A stretch of 64,000 bases of DNA from Candidatus Bathyanammoxibius amoris. GTDB taxonomy: Bacteria > Planctomycetota > Brocadiia > Brocadiales > Bathyanammoxibiaceae. Shown here piece by piece: positions 49,529 to 58,200 of this stretch. Numbering within the stretch: the first letter of the stretch is position 1; each line of letters starts with the position of its first letter. The stretch lies in assembly GCA_024451685.1 (NCBI GenBank), contig JAMXCW010000001.1:124001-188000 (forward strand). Direction: 5' to 3'. A program made the position numbers and the translations under genes. Below the pieces are notes generated by a model that had not been told where the DNA came from, did not search any database, and saw nothing but the letters and a program-made list of their open reading frames with translations.

Positions 49529-51280
49529 ATGATGACGGGTCGTTTAAAGACCTGCCTGGGGGTGTTGCTAGGGAGCGCTTGCGTGCTTCTTTACGCCCTG
49601 CCTTGCAGCGCCGATAGTTCAGCCAGCATAGATGATATGCAGCAGGAACTTCGGTCACTCAAGGCGGAGGTAGAGTCTTTGAGGGCGGATTTGAATAACG
49701 GCAAGGATGAGATTCAGGTTCAGAATGATGAACTCCTTGCCTCGAAGAGAGAATACAGTCAACTCTCGGAACAAGTAAGAGGCCTGAGGCAGGCCAACAC
49801 GCAGGGCACGGATACGCTGAAGGACCAGATCAAGAAAGAGTTGGGAATAATCCCCAACGTCTACAACAACGCGGCCCGGAAGATACGTGTAGGGATGAAT
49901 CTGAGGACCAGGGGTGAGTATTCCAACACCTTCGCTCAGATGACGGACCTTATCGGTCAGTCGGGTTGGCGAAGTGGTGCGCCGATTTTCCCGAACTTCG
50001 GTAAGCCCGCCAACAGTCAGACGGTCGTATTGAGCCGTGTTCGGCTCAATATCGACGCCGACATCCATGAGCACCTCAGGGCGTTCTTGCAGATCCAGGA
50101 CTCCAGATACTGGGGTATTGAGGGTAATACCGGAGGCACTGCTGCCAGGATGGGTGGTACTTCTCCTATCGGGGGCGGCACGGGCCAGATTACGACGGAC
50201 TTCCATCAGGCCTATGTAGACGTCAGGAAGCTGTTCGACTACCCGGTTACGATGAGGGTTGGCCGCCAGGAGATTATCTGGGGCGACCACAGGCTGTTTG
50301 GCAGCTTCGGATGGCATAACATAGCCAACAGCTTTAACGCCATCAGGGGATTCTATGACGTGGAGGATTACGCGTTCCAGACCTTTGCTGCTATATTGGC
50401 CCATGACCCGCGTACATCCCGCGCCACAGCGGTAGGTGTCCCTGTGGGGGGAAGGGCAATGAAGTCCAATGACGTCCAGAACTATGGCGCTATGTTTACC
50501 CTTAAGAACCTGGTGCCTGATGGTAATCTGGCGTTGATGGTCCTTCACAATAATAACCAGCTTGGTGGCTTAGCGAATACACAGGCAAATAGTCGCGGCA
50601 ACAGGCAGATATGGGACGTTGGCGGCAGGATAGCGGGTAAGGTCGGAAAGCCCTTTGACTATTCCGGCGAATTCCACGGGCAGTGGGGTGAGTATCAGAA
50701 CCAGGACCATGAGGCGTTCGCAGGTTATATAGCCGCTGGCTACACCCTGCATGACGTTATGTGGAAGCCAAGGTTCGGTCTTGAAGGCGACTGGTCGCCC
50801 GGCGACGATGACGGTCGCTCTGGAGACCACGAGACATTCTTCAACTTCTACCCCACAAACCACAAGCACTACGGCTACATGGACCAGATGGCCTGGATGA
50901 ACATAAAGGCTATCAGGGGTCAGTTAAAGATTAAACCGATGAAGAAGATGGTTGCCTGGGCAGATGTATGGGGCATGTGGCTGGATGATACCGATGATAA
51001 CTGGTACAACGCCGGTCAGGCTACGATGCGCGGTTACTCGACGAATGGCCTTGCCAACCAGAATCCGAGTTCTCATCTGGGTACAGAGCTTGACCTGACC
51101 TGGAAGTACAAGCTCTACAAGAACGTTGCCCTGCAGGCGGGATACTCGCATTTCTTTGCTGGTGATTATCTCAAGGATACTGCGGCGACTGGCTCGGATC
51201 CAGCTACCCAGGGTGTAAGGCGGAGTAATAGTGGTGCTAGCAGTGACTGGGGCTACATGCAGATGGTAATAGGCTTCTAA
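49529..51280 (+). CDS. Outer-membrane porin, alginate-export-like, 583 aa
   Basis: Signal peptide (about residues 1-30, ending CSA), then a coiled coil (about 33-88, MQQELRSLKAEVESLRADL) that may tether the protein to the cell wall, then a long alternating beta region that ends in a terminal Phe (MQMVIGF), the usual barrel signature. The internal part (LSRVRLNIDADIHEHLRAFLQIQDSRYWG; VGRQEIIWGDHRLFGSF, each shortened here to recall the alginate-export family) is typical of that porin family. ATG 49529 has GGAGG seven bases upstream; the frame opens earlier at a GTG without such a site. A strong terminator follows. Confidence 0.85.
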   Translation: MMTGRLKTCLGVLLGSACVLLYALPCSADSSASIDDMQQELRSLKAEVESLRADLNNGKDEIQVQNDELLASKREYSQLSEQVRGLRQANTQGTDTLKDQIKKELGIIPNVYNNAARKIRVGMNLRTRGEYSNTFAQMTDLIGQSGWRSGAPIFPNFGKPANSQTVVLSRVRLNIDADIHEHLRAFLQIQDSRYWGIEGNTGGTAARMGGTSPIGGGTGQITTDFHQAYVDVRKLFDYPVTMRVGRQEIIWGDHRLFGSFGWHNIANSFNAIRGFYDVEDYAFQTFAAILAHDPRTSRATAVGVPVGGRAMKSNDVQNYGAMFTLKNLVPDGNLALMVLHNNNQLGGLANTQANSRGNRQIWDVGGRIAGKVGKPFDYSGEFHGQWGEYQNQDHEAFAGYIAAGYTLHDVMWKPRFGLEGDWSPGDDDGRSGDHETFFNFYPTNHKHYGYMDQMAWMNIKAIRGQLKIKPMKKMVAWADVWGMWLDDTDDNWYNAGQATMRGYSTNGLANQNPSSHLGTELDLTWKYKLYKNVALQAGYSHFFAGDYLKDTAATGSDPATQGVRRSNSGASSDWGYMQMVIGF

Positions 51281-51334
51281 GTCAGTTCTGTTAGTTGTAA
51301 GGACGGGCCTTTAGGTCTGTCCGTGAATGAACAC

Positions 51335-51369
51335 AAAAGGGATGGGCAGAAATGCCCATCCCTTTTTTT
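51335..51369. terminator. Bidirectional intrinsic terminator
   Basis: A 14-bp perfect stem (AAAAGGGATGGGCA / TGCCCATCCCTTTT) with a GAAA loop and a T run to 51369 on the + strand; the - strand has its own TTTT. It ends the porin transcript and probably also the CODH/ACS operon coming from the other side. Confidence 0.93.
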
Positions 51370-51497
51370 GTTGTATGATGCGGTGCTCAACGGACAGTTT
51401 CAAGCCTTATCCCTATTCGTAGTTTTTCGTAGGGACAGGCCTGCGCAACAGATGGCTGGTTTGCTTATGGTGTGTGGGCGCGAGCCCTCTCCCTGCA

Positions 51498-51926
51498 TTA
51501 TGTGCCGGAGACGTCCTCCAGTGGCAGGATGTTTCTTATCTTGTCGGGTATGCGTTTCGCCCTGAGATTTTCGTCTATGCAGACCAGTTTGGTATAGCCC
51601 TCCGCCAGGAGGGTGGAGGTGTCGCCGCCGGACTCTTCACGGTAGATCTTGTAAGACAGTTCCATCTGTGCGGCGGTAATCCCCGAGAGCCACGTTTCCA
51701 CCACCAGCAGGTCGTCAAAACGCGCCGGGGCCTTGTACTTGCAGTGTGCCTCAAGGACGGCCAGCTGTGTGTCGTCTTTTTCAAGTTCTGAGTATGGCAG
51801 GCCCAGGCCGCGAAGATATTCGAGCCGCGCGATTTCAAAATAGACGAAGTAGTTGGTATGGTGTACCACACCCATCTTGTCCGTTTCGGGATATCTGACC
51901 CGCAGTTTTGTGGTGGAAGATTTCAT
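51498..51926 (-). CDS. Acyl-CoA thioesterase, YbgC/FadM-like hotdog fold
   Basis: 4-hydroxybenzoyl-CoA-thioesterase family hydrolase. The signature RYPETDKMGVVHHTNYFVYFE (split: RYPETDKMGVVHH, TNYFVYFE, about residues 10-31) includes the catalytic Asp, followed by ARLEYLRGLGLPY. The 142-residue length is normal. It lies 94 bases downstream of acsE on the same strand and may be read with the CODH/ACS operon; whether it acts on acetyl-CoA or on fatty acyl-CoA cannot be told. Confidence 0.85.
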   Translation of the reverse strand: MKSSTTKLRVRYPETDKMGVVHHTNYFVYFEIARLEYLRGLGLPYSELEKDDTQLAVLEAHCKYKAPARFDDLLVVETWLSGITAAQMELSYKIYREESGGDTSTLLAEGYTKLVCIDENLRAKRIPDKIRNILPLEDVSGT

Positions 51927-52020
51927 TGTAAAGTCTATAAGGGTTAGACGTAAAGGTACACAGGATATACAGGCACGATCCGCCTGTGGCGGACATCGCC
52001 CTATTCTTGCGTCTTTCCGG

Positions 52021-52803
52021 TCAGCTCCGTGCCGCCTTTAAAAAATCGTCGTTATAGATATGTTTATTAAGGAGCATCTCCGTAGTTATGGCCGCGTCCA
52101 TCAGGTCTTTGTCCAGCGCGTCCATAACGGCGGAGTCAAGTCCTGCCGAGAGTGCCATTGTAAGGTATGCCCTGTTTATGAGGGGTCTCTCCTTGGTTCC
52201 CTGTGACAGGTTGCTCAGACCGCAGATGATGTGCGGTGGCGGGTCTGAGATGATACTTATCTGGCGGCAGACCTCAAGCAGGTAGCCAGGCTGTTTCTGG
52301 TCAACGTTTACCGGGAACAGTATAGGGTCTATAAATAACCGTGTCGGTTCAAGGCCCTTTTCCATCGCCGTTCCAACGATGCCTGCGGCTATCTCCAGAC
52401 GCGTATCTATATCCTGGGGTATGCCCCTCTTGTCGATGGTAAGACATACCAGTGAGGCGTTGTGCTCAAGGGCGAGGGCCACCCACTCGTCCAGGACCTC
52501 CAGGCTCTTGCAGGAGTTTATCAGCGCGGGGGCGCTGGCGGCCTTCAGCCCTGCCTTTGTCACGTCGATTTTCTGGCTGTCGATGGATACCGGGGTTTCA
52601 GACGCATCTTGCGTGGCGCTGACCAGCCACTGCATGGCCTCTGCCTGGTCGGCCACTCCGGGACCCACGTTCACGTCCAGGTAGTTTGCCCCGGCCTCTG
52701 TCTGACGTTTTGCCAGGTCATGAACGGCCGCAGGGTCACGGTCCTTTATCGCCTTCTTAACGTTAGAGAACATACCGTTTATTCTTTCACCGACAACTAT
52801 CAT
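52021..52803 (-). CDS. acsE: Methyltetrahydrofolate:corrinoid/iron-sulfur protein methyltransferase AcsE
   Basis: Moves the methyl group of CH3-tetrahydrofolate to the cobalt of the corrinoid iron-sulfur protein in the Wood-Ljungdahl pathway. TIM barrel of the pterin-binding family: VGERINGMF, GANYLDVNVGPGVADQ, PVSIDSQ, LINSCKS, ICGLSNLSQGTKERP. At 260 aa it matches Moorella MeTr. AGGAAGGGG lies before the ATG. It is separated from acsD by 54 bases. Confidence 0.94.
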   Translation of the reverse strand: MIVVGERINGMFSNVKKAIKDRDPAAVHDLAKRQTEAGANYLDVNVGPGVADQAEAMQWLVSATQDASETPVSIDSQKIDVTKAGLKAASAPALINSCKSLEVLDEWVALALEHNASLVCLTIDKRGIPQDIDTRLEIAAGIVGTAMEKGLEPTRLFIDPILFPVNVDQKQPGYLLEVCRQISIISDPPPHIICGLSNLSQGTKERPLINRAYLTMALSAGLDSAVMDALDKDLMDAAITTEMLLNKHIYNDDFLKAARS

Positions 52804-52857
52804 ATTCCCCTTCCTCTCTCATGAATCATCTGCATAATGTCAGTATCCATGCCCGCC

Positions 52858-53829
52858 TCAGGCACCATTGCCGTAGAGGTCGTCGATGCACTGTTTCACC
52901 GCTTTTACGGCCTTTGGGTGGAGCATCCTGATGATGTCTATCCCCGACTGCAGGATAGTGGTGGCGGTCACGGTCTCCCAGATTGGGCCCCTTTCTTTTG
53001 CAAGGCCCCATCCCGGTGCCTCGCTGTCTCCGGCCTTCGCCTCCTTGGCCCTCCAGGATTCGTACCCGACGTTCGTGAGGACTGGCAGCGCGAGCCACTT
53101 ATCACCGGAGAGGGCCGCAAGCCGCTGTCGTTCGTGGATTGAGTAGACATACTCAATGCCGTAACCCAGGGCACCCGTTGTCTGGAACATTACTATCCTG
53201 TCCACAGGGAAACCGATGTCGGTCGTGAGTATGTTCACCTGTTTCTGTATGTTTACGTCCACCGGGGCCTGCGTAATCAGGTTATGCCCGTCCGCCATGC
53301 ATATGGCGGTGATGGTCTTATAGTTGTCCTGTGTAGCACCGTAGAGGAGACATTTCTCCCCCTTGGCGGCCTGACTGACCTTTGGCATGATTTCGTTGTC
53401 CTTGTTTGGATCGTCACACCCCCAGATTATAAGCGGCACGCTGACGGCCTCTAACACGGAGCGCACGGTCTTGGCCGCGTCGTCCGGGCTTTTGTTACCC
53501 TTGTCCGGGTGGACACTGTCCAGCTTCAGGCAGACAAGGTCCGCGCCGAACTCCTTTACACATTTTTCCGCCCACCTGGCAGGGTCGTCAATGACGTCCT
53601 TATAATGCTCCAGAAGTGATTCGGGCCAGCCCTCCGGAGGCATATCCAGCACGTCCATGGCAATCGCCGGTTTGTTGCCCGTGCCGCCCTCAAAATCCAT
53701 GCAGGGGACACTGGCGGCCCCCCCGACCTTTACTACCTTCTCACGGGTGCCACCTTCTTCTTTAGTAGCTCCGATGGTGACTTCCCTCACTTTACCGGAC
53801 CAGTTCTCTGCTACACTGGGTATCTCCAT
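52858..53829 (-). CDS. acsD: Corrinoid/iron-sulfur protein small subunit
   Basis: Beta subunit of the CFeSP (also called CdhD), a TIM barrel that partners AcsC and contacts the methyltransferase. Visible family features: REVTIGATKEEGGTREKVVKVGG, FEGGTGNKPAIAMDVLD (both shortened in meaning here), GWGLAKERGPIWETVTATT near the C-terminus and LHPKAVKAVK. The 323-residue length fits. It follows cooC after a 109-base gap holding a perfect 20-bp palindrome. Confidence 0.93.
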   Translation of the reverse strand: MEIPSVAENWSGKVREVTIGATKEEGGTREKVVKVGGAASVPCMDFEGGTGNKPAIAMDVLDMPPEGWPESLLEHYKDVIDDPARWAEKCVKEFGADLVCLKLDSVHPDKGNKSPDDAAKTVRSVLEAVSVPLIIWGCDDPNKDNEIMPKVSQAAKGEKCLLYGATQDNYKTITAICMADGHNLITQAPVDVNIQKQVNILTTDIGFPVDRIVMFQTTGALGYGIEYVYSIHERQRLAALSGDKWLALPVLTNVGYESWRAKEAKAGDSEAPGWGLAKERGPIWETVTATTILQSGIDIIRMLHPKAVKAVKQCIDDLYGNGA

Positions 53830-53867
53830 AAGTATTCCTTTTCCTCTTCCTTGGCAAAGTTTTTTGA

Positions 53868-53887
53868 GGGCAATTCATGAATTGCCC
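53868..53887. repeat. Perfect 20-bp palindrome between cooC and acsD
   Basis: GGGCAATTCA/TGAATTGCCC without spacer. It has the wording of REP-type elements (GGGGCAATTC...GAATTGCCCC) and no T run on the transcribed strand, so it is not a normal terminator, though it may affect mRNA decay between cooC and acsD. Confidence 0.65.
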
Positions 53888-53938
53888 ATACATCGGCCAA
53901 AGACGTCAACGACCATATCGAAGACTCAGCCCCTACTG

Positions 53939-54715
53939 CTATTTACTTAATACCTCTGCGGTCAGGCGTTTCTTGAGAAACCCGCTCAACGCCGTATATG
54001 AAGGGTTGTCTCCCGGTATTTCCAGGAGTGACGTCCCATCGGAAGACGCCTTGAGTATTTCGGTATCAAACCCTATGAGAAGCTCCGGCTTGAGATTGTT
54101 TTTGTCCAGTTGCTTCCTGATATTCTCGCTTACACCTTCTTCGGGCACCCTGTTTAACAGAAGGGCCCTTTCTTTTATCGATATGGGAAGCTTCCGTGAG
54201 AGCTTCATTATCCTCTCGGCGGTAACGGCGCCTATTACCGTCGGCTCGCATACTACCAGCATGAGGTCAACGCGGTTGGTGGTCCTTCTGGACAGGTGTT
54301 CCATACCCGCTTCGTTGTCTATGACCACGAACGAGTACGACTTCCCGTAACTGTCCAAATACTTTCTCAAGAGGTTGTTCACGTAGCAGTAGCAACCTGG
54401 GCCTTCCGGTCTTCCCATGACCAGGAGGTCGAACTTAGACTTTTCAATTAAACAGCCCTCTATGCTGGATTCTATGTACATCTCCTTTGACATCCCCGCC
54501 GGAAAGTCCAATTTCTTCTCGATTACGTCTTCCCGGACGTCGGATACGCTTCTTTCACAGTCGACCCCAAGGGCGTTGCCCAGGGAGGCGTTCGGGTCGG
54601 CGTCTACGGCAAACACCGATTGCCCGAGCTGTTCTATCATGTAGCGAATAGTTAAGGCGGCGATGGTGGTTTTACCGGTTCCACCCTTGCCGGCTAATGC
54701 GATTGTAAATGGCAT
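53939..54715 (-). CDS. cooC: CooC-type nickel-insertion ATPase
   Basis: MinD/ParA-like ATPase that matures the nickel centre of CODH or ACS. The deviant P-loop GKGGTGKT (residues 9-16) with the extra Lys, FAVDADPNASLGNALG near 38 and the VIDNEAGMEHLSRRTT switch region near 125 are typical of CooC/AcsF. A CYCYV motif (about 100-104) supplies the dimer-interface cysteines that bind the metal. It lies between a metalloprotease gene and acsD. Confidence 0.9.
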   Translation of the reverse strand: MPFTIALAGKGGTGKTTIAALTIRYMIEQLGQSVFAVDADPNASLGNALGVDCERSVSDVREDVIEKKLDFPAGMSKEMYIESSIEGCLIEKSKFDLLVMGRPEGPGCYCYVNNLLRKYLDSYGKSYSFVVIDNEAGMEHLSRRTTNRVDLMLVVCEPTVIGAVTAERIMKLSRKLPISIKERALLLNRVPEEGVSENIRKQLDKNNLKPELLIGFDTEILKASSDGTSLLEIPGDNPSYTALSGFLKKRLTAEVLSK

Positions 54716-54801
54716 AAAATATCCCTTCCTTGCGAAACAACTAAGACCTTTGCAAAACCTTGCGTCAGAGCCATGCCGGAGGCAGGTCTGCCACTACAGC
54801 T

Positions 54802-56118
54802 TCAGCGTATTGTCCCAGGTTCTTTGCTCAATGCCGATGCCTTTACGGCATCTATAGACGCCCGGGGAACCCCGTCCAGGACTACTACGTCGCTCTCTCT
54901 GAGCGCTATATGCGCCTGTGTGACAGGGGTGCCGTCGTCCTCCCGCGTTGTGAATACCAATGAGTACTGTTCGGTGCCGGAGACCCCCTCGGAGCCGTAC
55001 TTCTTTGCGAGCACGGACGCATAACCCGCAAAGAATTCTTGCGCGTCGCCGGGCCCATCCCATGTAGTGAACCATACCAGGGCAACCTCGCCGGATGGTT
55101 CATGTTCGTATACTTGATAGAGGTCCCCGTCCCATCCCGAGGTGATCGTCTCCGGGGCATCTTCAAGAAATTCGTCAAGTAGCATACTCGTGTTGAATTC
55201 GCCCAGTGTATTTTCGCCAAGCAGCGTCCATCCCTTTCCCAACTCTTTCGATAGCTGTGGAAGTGTGATGGTTGTGGGGGAGTCTGCCTCCGCGAAATAT
55301 TTTTCAGGGTGCAGCACCTGCTCCGTTGACTGTGGGGGGTGCTCAAGCAGACGGTTCACCTGTGCCCAGCCGCCGGACTGTCTCAATTGTTGTATGAAGG
55401 TGAATCCGTTTATGTACGGGAACAGCACATTGCTTCTTATAAACGCGGGGGCGGATGTCATGAGCCTTCCGCCCATCGTGCTCGTGAATTCCTCGATAAG
55501 CGGCTCGATGTTTGGGAGCATGGTGGAGTCTCTCCCCATGGGTTTCAGCGCATAGTCTATCATCACCGAGTTCGCATCACCTTCCAGAAGTGCCTGTGTT
55601 GCCATTATACGGTCGTCGTTCTCTTTCTCCCGGAATATGGGCAGGTTTTCTATACCCACGTATTGGTCCTGAAGGGCGTGAGTCAGCTCATGGCTTATTA
55701 CGGGCCTGAGCAGGTTTTCCGGTATGTCGTCTATCAGGTACAGTGTTTTGGTCCGCCAGTCGTAGAAGCCCACTACTTGTTCGGTGTACAATTCGAGCAG
55801 GAAGGTTTCCAGATGCATATCCGGCGGTATAAGTCCAAACTTGGCCAGGGCCTTCTGGTCGGCCAGCAGCTTATCTCCCGGAAGCTCTTCTTTTATGAGT
55901 TTTTTGAGATACTCGCGCAGCTCGTCCTTCGTCTTTATGCCGTATTGGACAGGACCATCGAATTCAATGCCTCTTATGGCTGATACGTCCAGGGCTATCT
56001 CCTCTATGACGGCGTCAAGTGAGTCGTCCTTACTGCCCTCTTCCAGCCCCCCTGCACCGGCGGGCCAGAACAGCAACAACAGCAGGGCAGAAAATAATAA
56101 TATACAGGATTTTCTCAA
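54802..56118 (-). CDS. Secreted HExxH zinc metalloprotease, 438 aa
   Basis: Signal peptide (about residues 1-24) then a soluble domain. The gluzincin motif is HELTH (143-147) with a third ligand E179 in LLEGDAN. FYDWRTKTLYLIDD upstream of the motif is recurrent in this group of uncharacterised peptidases. Residues 260-430 form a second domain of unknown fold. It is 14 bases downstream of acsV and 86 before cooC, thus inside the CODH/ACS operon, which is unexpected for an exported enzyme. Substrate unknown. Confidence 0.78.
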   Translation of the reverse strand: MRKSCILLFSALLLLLFWPAGAGGLEEGSKDDSLDAVIEEIALDVSAIRGIEFDGPVQYGIKTKDELREYLKKLIKEELPGDKLLADQKALAKFGLIPPDMHLETFLLELYTEQVVGFYDWRTKTLYLIDDIPENLLRPVISHELTHALQDQYVGIENLPIFREKENDDRIMATQALLEGDANSVMIDYALKPMGRDSTMLPNIEPLIEEFTSTMGGRLMTSAPAFIRSNVLFPYINGFTFIQQLRQSGGWAQVNRLLEHPPQSTEQVLHPEKYFAEADSPTTITLPQLSKELGKGWTLLGENTLGEFNTSMLLDEFLEDAPETITSGWDGDLYQVYEHEPSGEVALVWFTTWDGPGDAQEFFAGYASVLAKKYGSEGVSGTEQYSLVFTTREDDGTPVTQAHIALRESDVVVLDGVPRASIDAVKASALSKEPGTIR

Positions 56119-56132
56119 GGATTTAAACCCCT

Positions 56133-58085
56133 CTAATCCTTTGTCTCACTTTCTATTGCGAGCGCGCGGTAAACGTTTGGAAATTCGTCCGGATTGGTGT
56201 GGGGAAGAAAGTTGGCCGACATAAACTTGTCCATAAATGCCGGATTTCCCATAAGGTCGAAGTAGGTCATCTTTGAGGCGATCTCATTTACCCTGCCGAA
56301 GGCCTCCTTCGAAAGCAGTGAGAGTCTGGCCCCTGCCAGGGAGCTGTTTCCAACGAAACAGACCTTGTGTGGAGGCATCTCGGGCAGCATGCCTATGGTT
56401 ATTGTGTTATCGATGTCCAGGTAATTGCCAAACCCGCCGGCGAGATAGACCGTCTCTATATCCGTGACGTTAAGACCCATTGAATCAATAAGTGTGGAAA
56501 CCGACGCGTATACAGCCGCCTTTGAACGGATGAGGTTCTCTATGTCTGCCTGTGTTATTGCGAGGTCCGTACCCGTGGCGGTTTCTTTCCCCTCTACCAG
56601 CAGGAACTCCCAGGTGTCTTCCGTCTTCCTGACGCGGGGTGTGGCACCCTTTACGAGCTTCCCGGATTTGTTCACCGCTCCGGAGCGCAGCAGGGCTGCA
56701 ATGGTGTCAAGGAGGCCTGACCCGCATATTCCCCTGGGCTGGCAGTCTCCGATTACCTTGTATCTGACGTCGAAATCTTCCGATATCTGTAATCTTTCAA
56801 TGGCCCCGTTGGCCGCGCGCATTCCGTGTTTGACGCCGCTGCCCTCAAACGCCGGCCCCGCGGAGGATGAGCAGCATACCAACCACTCCGTGTTACCAAG
56901 GGCGACCTCGCCGTTTGTGCCTATGTCTATGAACAGAGAGAGTGGACCCTGTTTGTCTAACCCGATGGCGGCGACGCCCCCGGTTATGTCTCCGCCGACA
57001 TAGGCAGCGACGCTGGGAAGACAATAAAGGAGGCCGTCCTGGTTTATGTTGATCCCCAGCTCTACGGCCTTCAGCCGGGGGACGGAGTTTGCCACAGGAA
57101 TATAAGGCTCCTTGCGGATAAGTGAGGGGTCGAGACCCAGTAAGAAGTGTATCATCGCGGTATTGCCGGAGCAGCACATCACTGAGACGTCTTCCGGGTG
57201 AAGGCCGTTTCTTAACGTGAGGGTGGAAATAAGCTCGTTTATGTCGTTTATGATGGTTTCTTGCATTTCCTTCAGAGAGCCTTTTTCCGTGGCGTAAATG
57301 ATTCGCTGTATGTAATCCTCTCCCCACTTCATCTGGGAGTTGTACGTGGCCTCGGAATCCAGTGTATGGTTGGTTGCCAGGTCGAGCAGTTGTACCACGA
57401 CGGTAGTCGTGCCCACGTCAACGGCAGCGCCGATCTGATTTCTTGTCGTGTCACCCGGCTCCAGTTTGATAATTTCCCTCATAGTGCCGTGCTCAGCCAC
57501 TGTGGCCGTTAATTTCCAGTCGCTTTTCCTGAGGATATCGGGCATCTGCCTTATGAGCTCGATGTCTGCCTCCAGCGATTCCATGTCGACGTCCTCTTTG
57601 AGCGTGACAGCCCTCAGCAGACGTTCATAATCCGCAAGGTTGTTGTCCATGGTAGGGGGTTCGAGCTCGACGTGCAGTTTCTTTACCAGCGGGTCATGCC
57701 TGTATTCCAGACCGGGCAGCAGTGCCGGTGTCATACCCGGGGTTACTTCCCTCTCTTCTTCCCGGGTTATGAGTATCTTTCCTGCTTCTATCCTGGTCTC
57801 GGGGGGGATTGAGACCAGGAGGTCGCTCTCTACCTTTGCCTGGCAGGCGAGGACGTATTTGTTCTTTATTTCCTTCTTTGATAGCAGCGGTGACGGCGGG
57901 CTCTCAGTGGCCCCTTCTTCTACTATGACCTTGCATTTTCCGCATGTGGCGACACCGCCGCAGAGGCTGGAGATGTAGACGTCCGCCTTGTGTGCCGCTT
58001 CCAGCACGGTGGTGCCCGGTTCAACCCCGACTGTCTTATCGTTGGGAAGGAAACGGATTTTAAAAGTATGGTTTTTCTTGGACAT
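56133..58085 (-). CDS. acsV: Reductive activator of the corrinoid/iron-sulfur protein (RACo/AcsV)
   Basis: ATP-dependent enzyme that returns inactive Co(II) CFeSP to Co(I). The N-terminal [2Fe-2S] ferredoxin has C42, C48, C51 and C81 (LCGGVATCGKCK ... LACQAK). A linker and middle domain lead to an ASKHA ATPase (DUF4445) with GAAVDVGTTTVVVQLLD near 218, FIDIGTNGEVALG near 392 and YLAGGFGNYLDI near 545. At 650 aa it matches characterised RACo proteins. It lies directly after acsC, as expected for its substrate. Confidence 0.93.
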   Translation of the reverse strand: MSKKNHTFKIRFLPNDKTVGVEPGTTVLEAAHKADVYISSLCGGVATCGKCKVIVEEGATESPPSPLLSKKEIKNKYVLACQAKVESDLLVSIPPETRIEAGKILITREEEREVTPGMTPALLPGLEYRHDPLVKKLHVELEPPTMDNNLADYERLLRAVTLKEDVDMESLEADIELIRQMPDILRKSDWKLTATVAEHGTMREIIKLEPGDTTRNQIGAAVDVGTTTVVVQLLDLATNHTLDSEATYNSQMKWGEDYIQRIIYATEKGSLKEMQETIINDINELISTLTLRNGLHPEDVSVMCCSGNTAMIHFLLGLDPSLIRKEPYIPVANSVPRLKAVELGININQDGLLYCLPSVAAYVGGDITGGVAAIGLDKQGPLSLFIDIGTNGEVALGNTEWLVCCSSSAGPAFEGSGVKHGMRAANGAIERLQISEDFDVRYKVIGDCQPRGICGSGLLDTIAALLRSGAVNKSGKLVKGATPRVRKTEDTWEFLLVEGKETATGTDLAITQADIENLIRSKAAVYASVSTLIDSMGLNVTDIETVYLAGGFGNYLDIDNTITIGMLPEMPPHKVCFVGNSSLAGARLSLLSKEAFGRVNEIASKMTYFDLMGNPAFMDKFMSANFLPHTNPDEFPNVYRALAIESETKD

Positions 58086-58200
58086 AGTGATGAGTGGGAG
58101 TGAGGTTTGGTCGAGGTGTCAGGCTGAGCTGGTGGTAAACGTTTCCATGTTTTCGACGCAAGGAATCTGTTCCGGGCATGACCTCCTCACTTTTGGCCGG

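Noticed and set aside
49655-50548. 297-codon frame antisense to the porin
   Set aside because: Shadow of the porin reading frame; no ribosome site or recognisable domain. The same applies to long antisense frames inside ftsK (9135-9890), the molybdopterin gene (42698-43546) and acsA (62267-63124).
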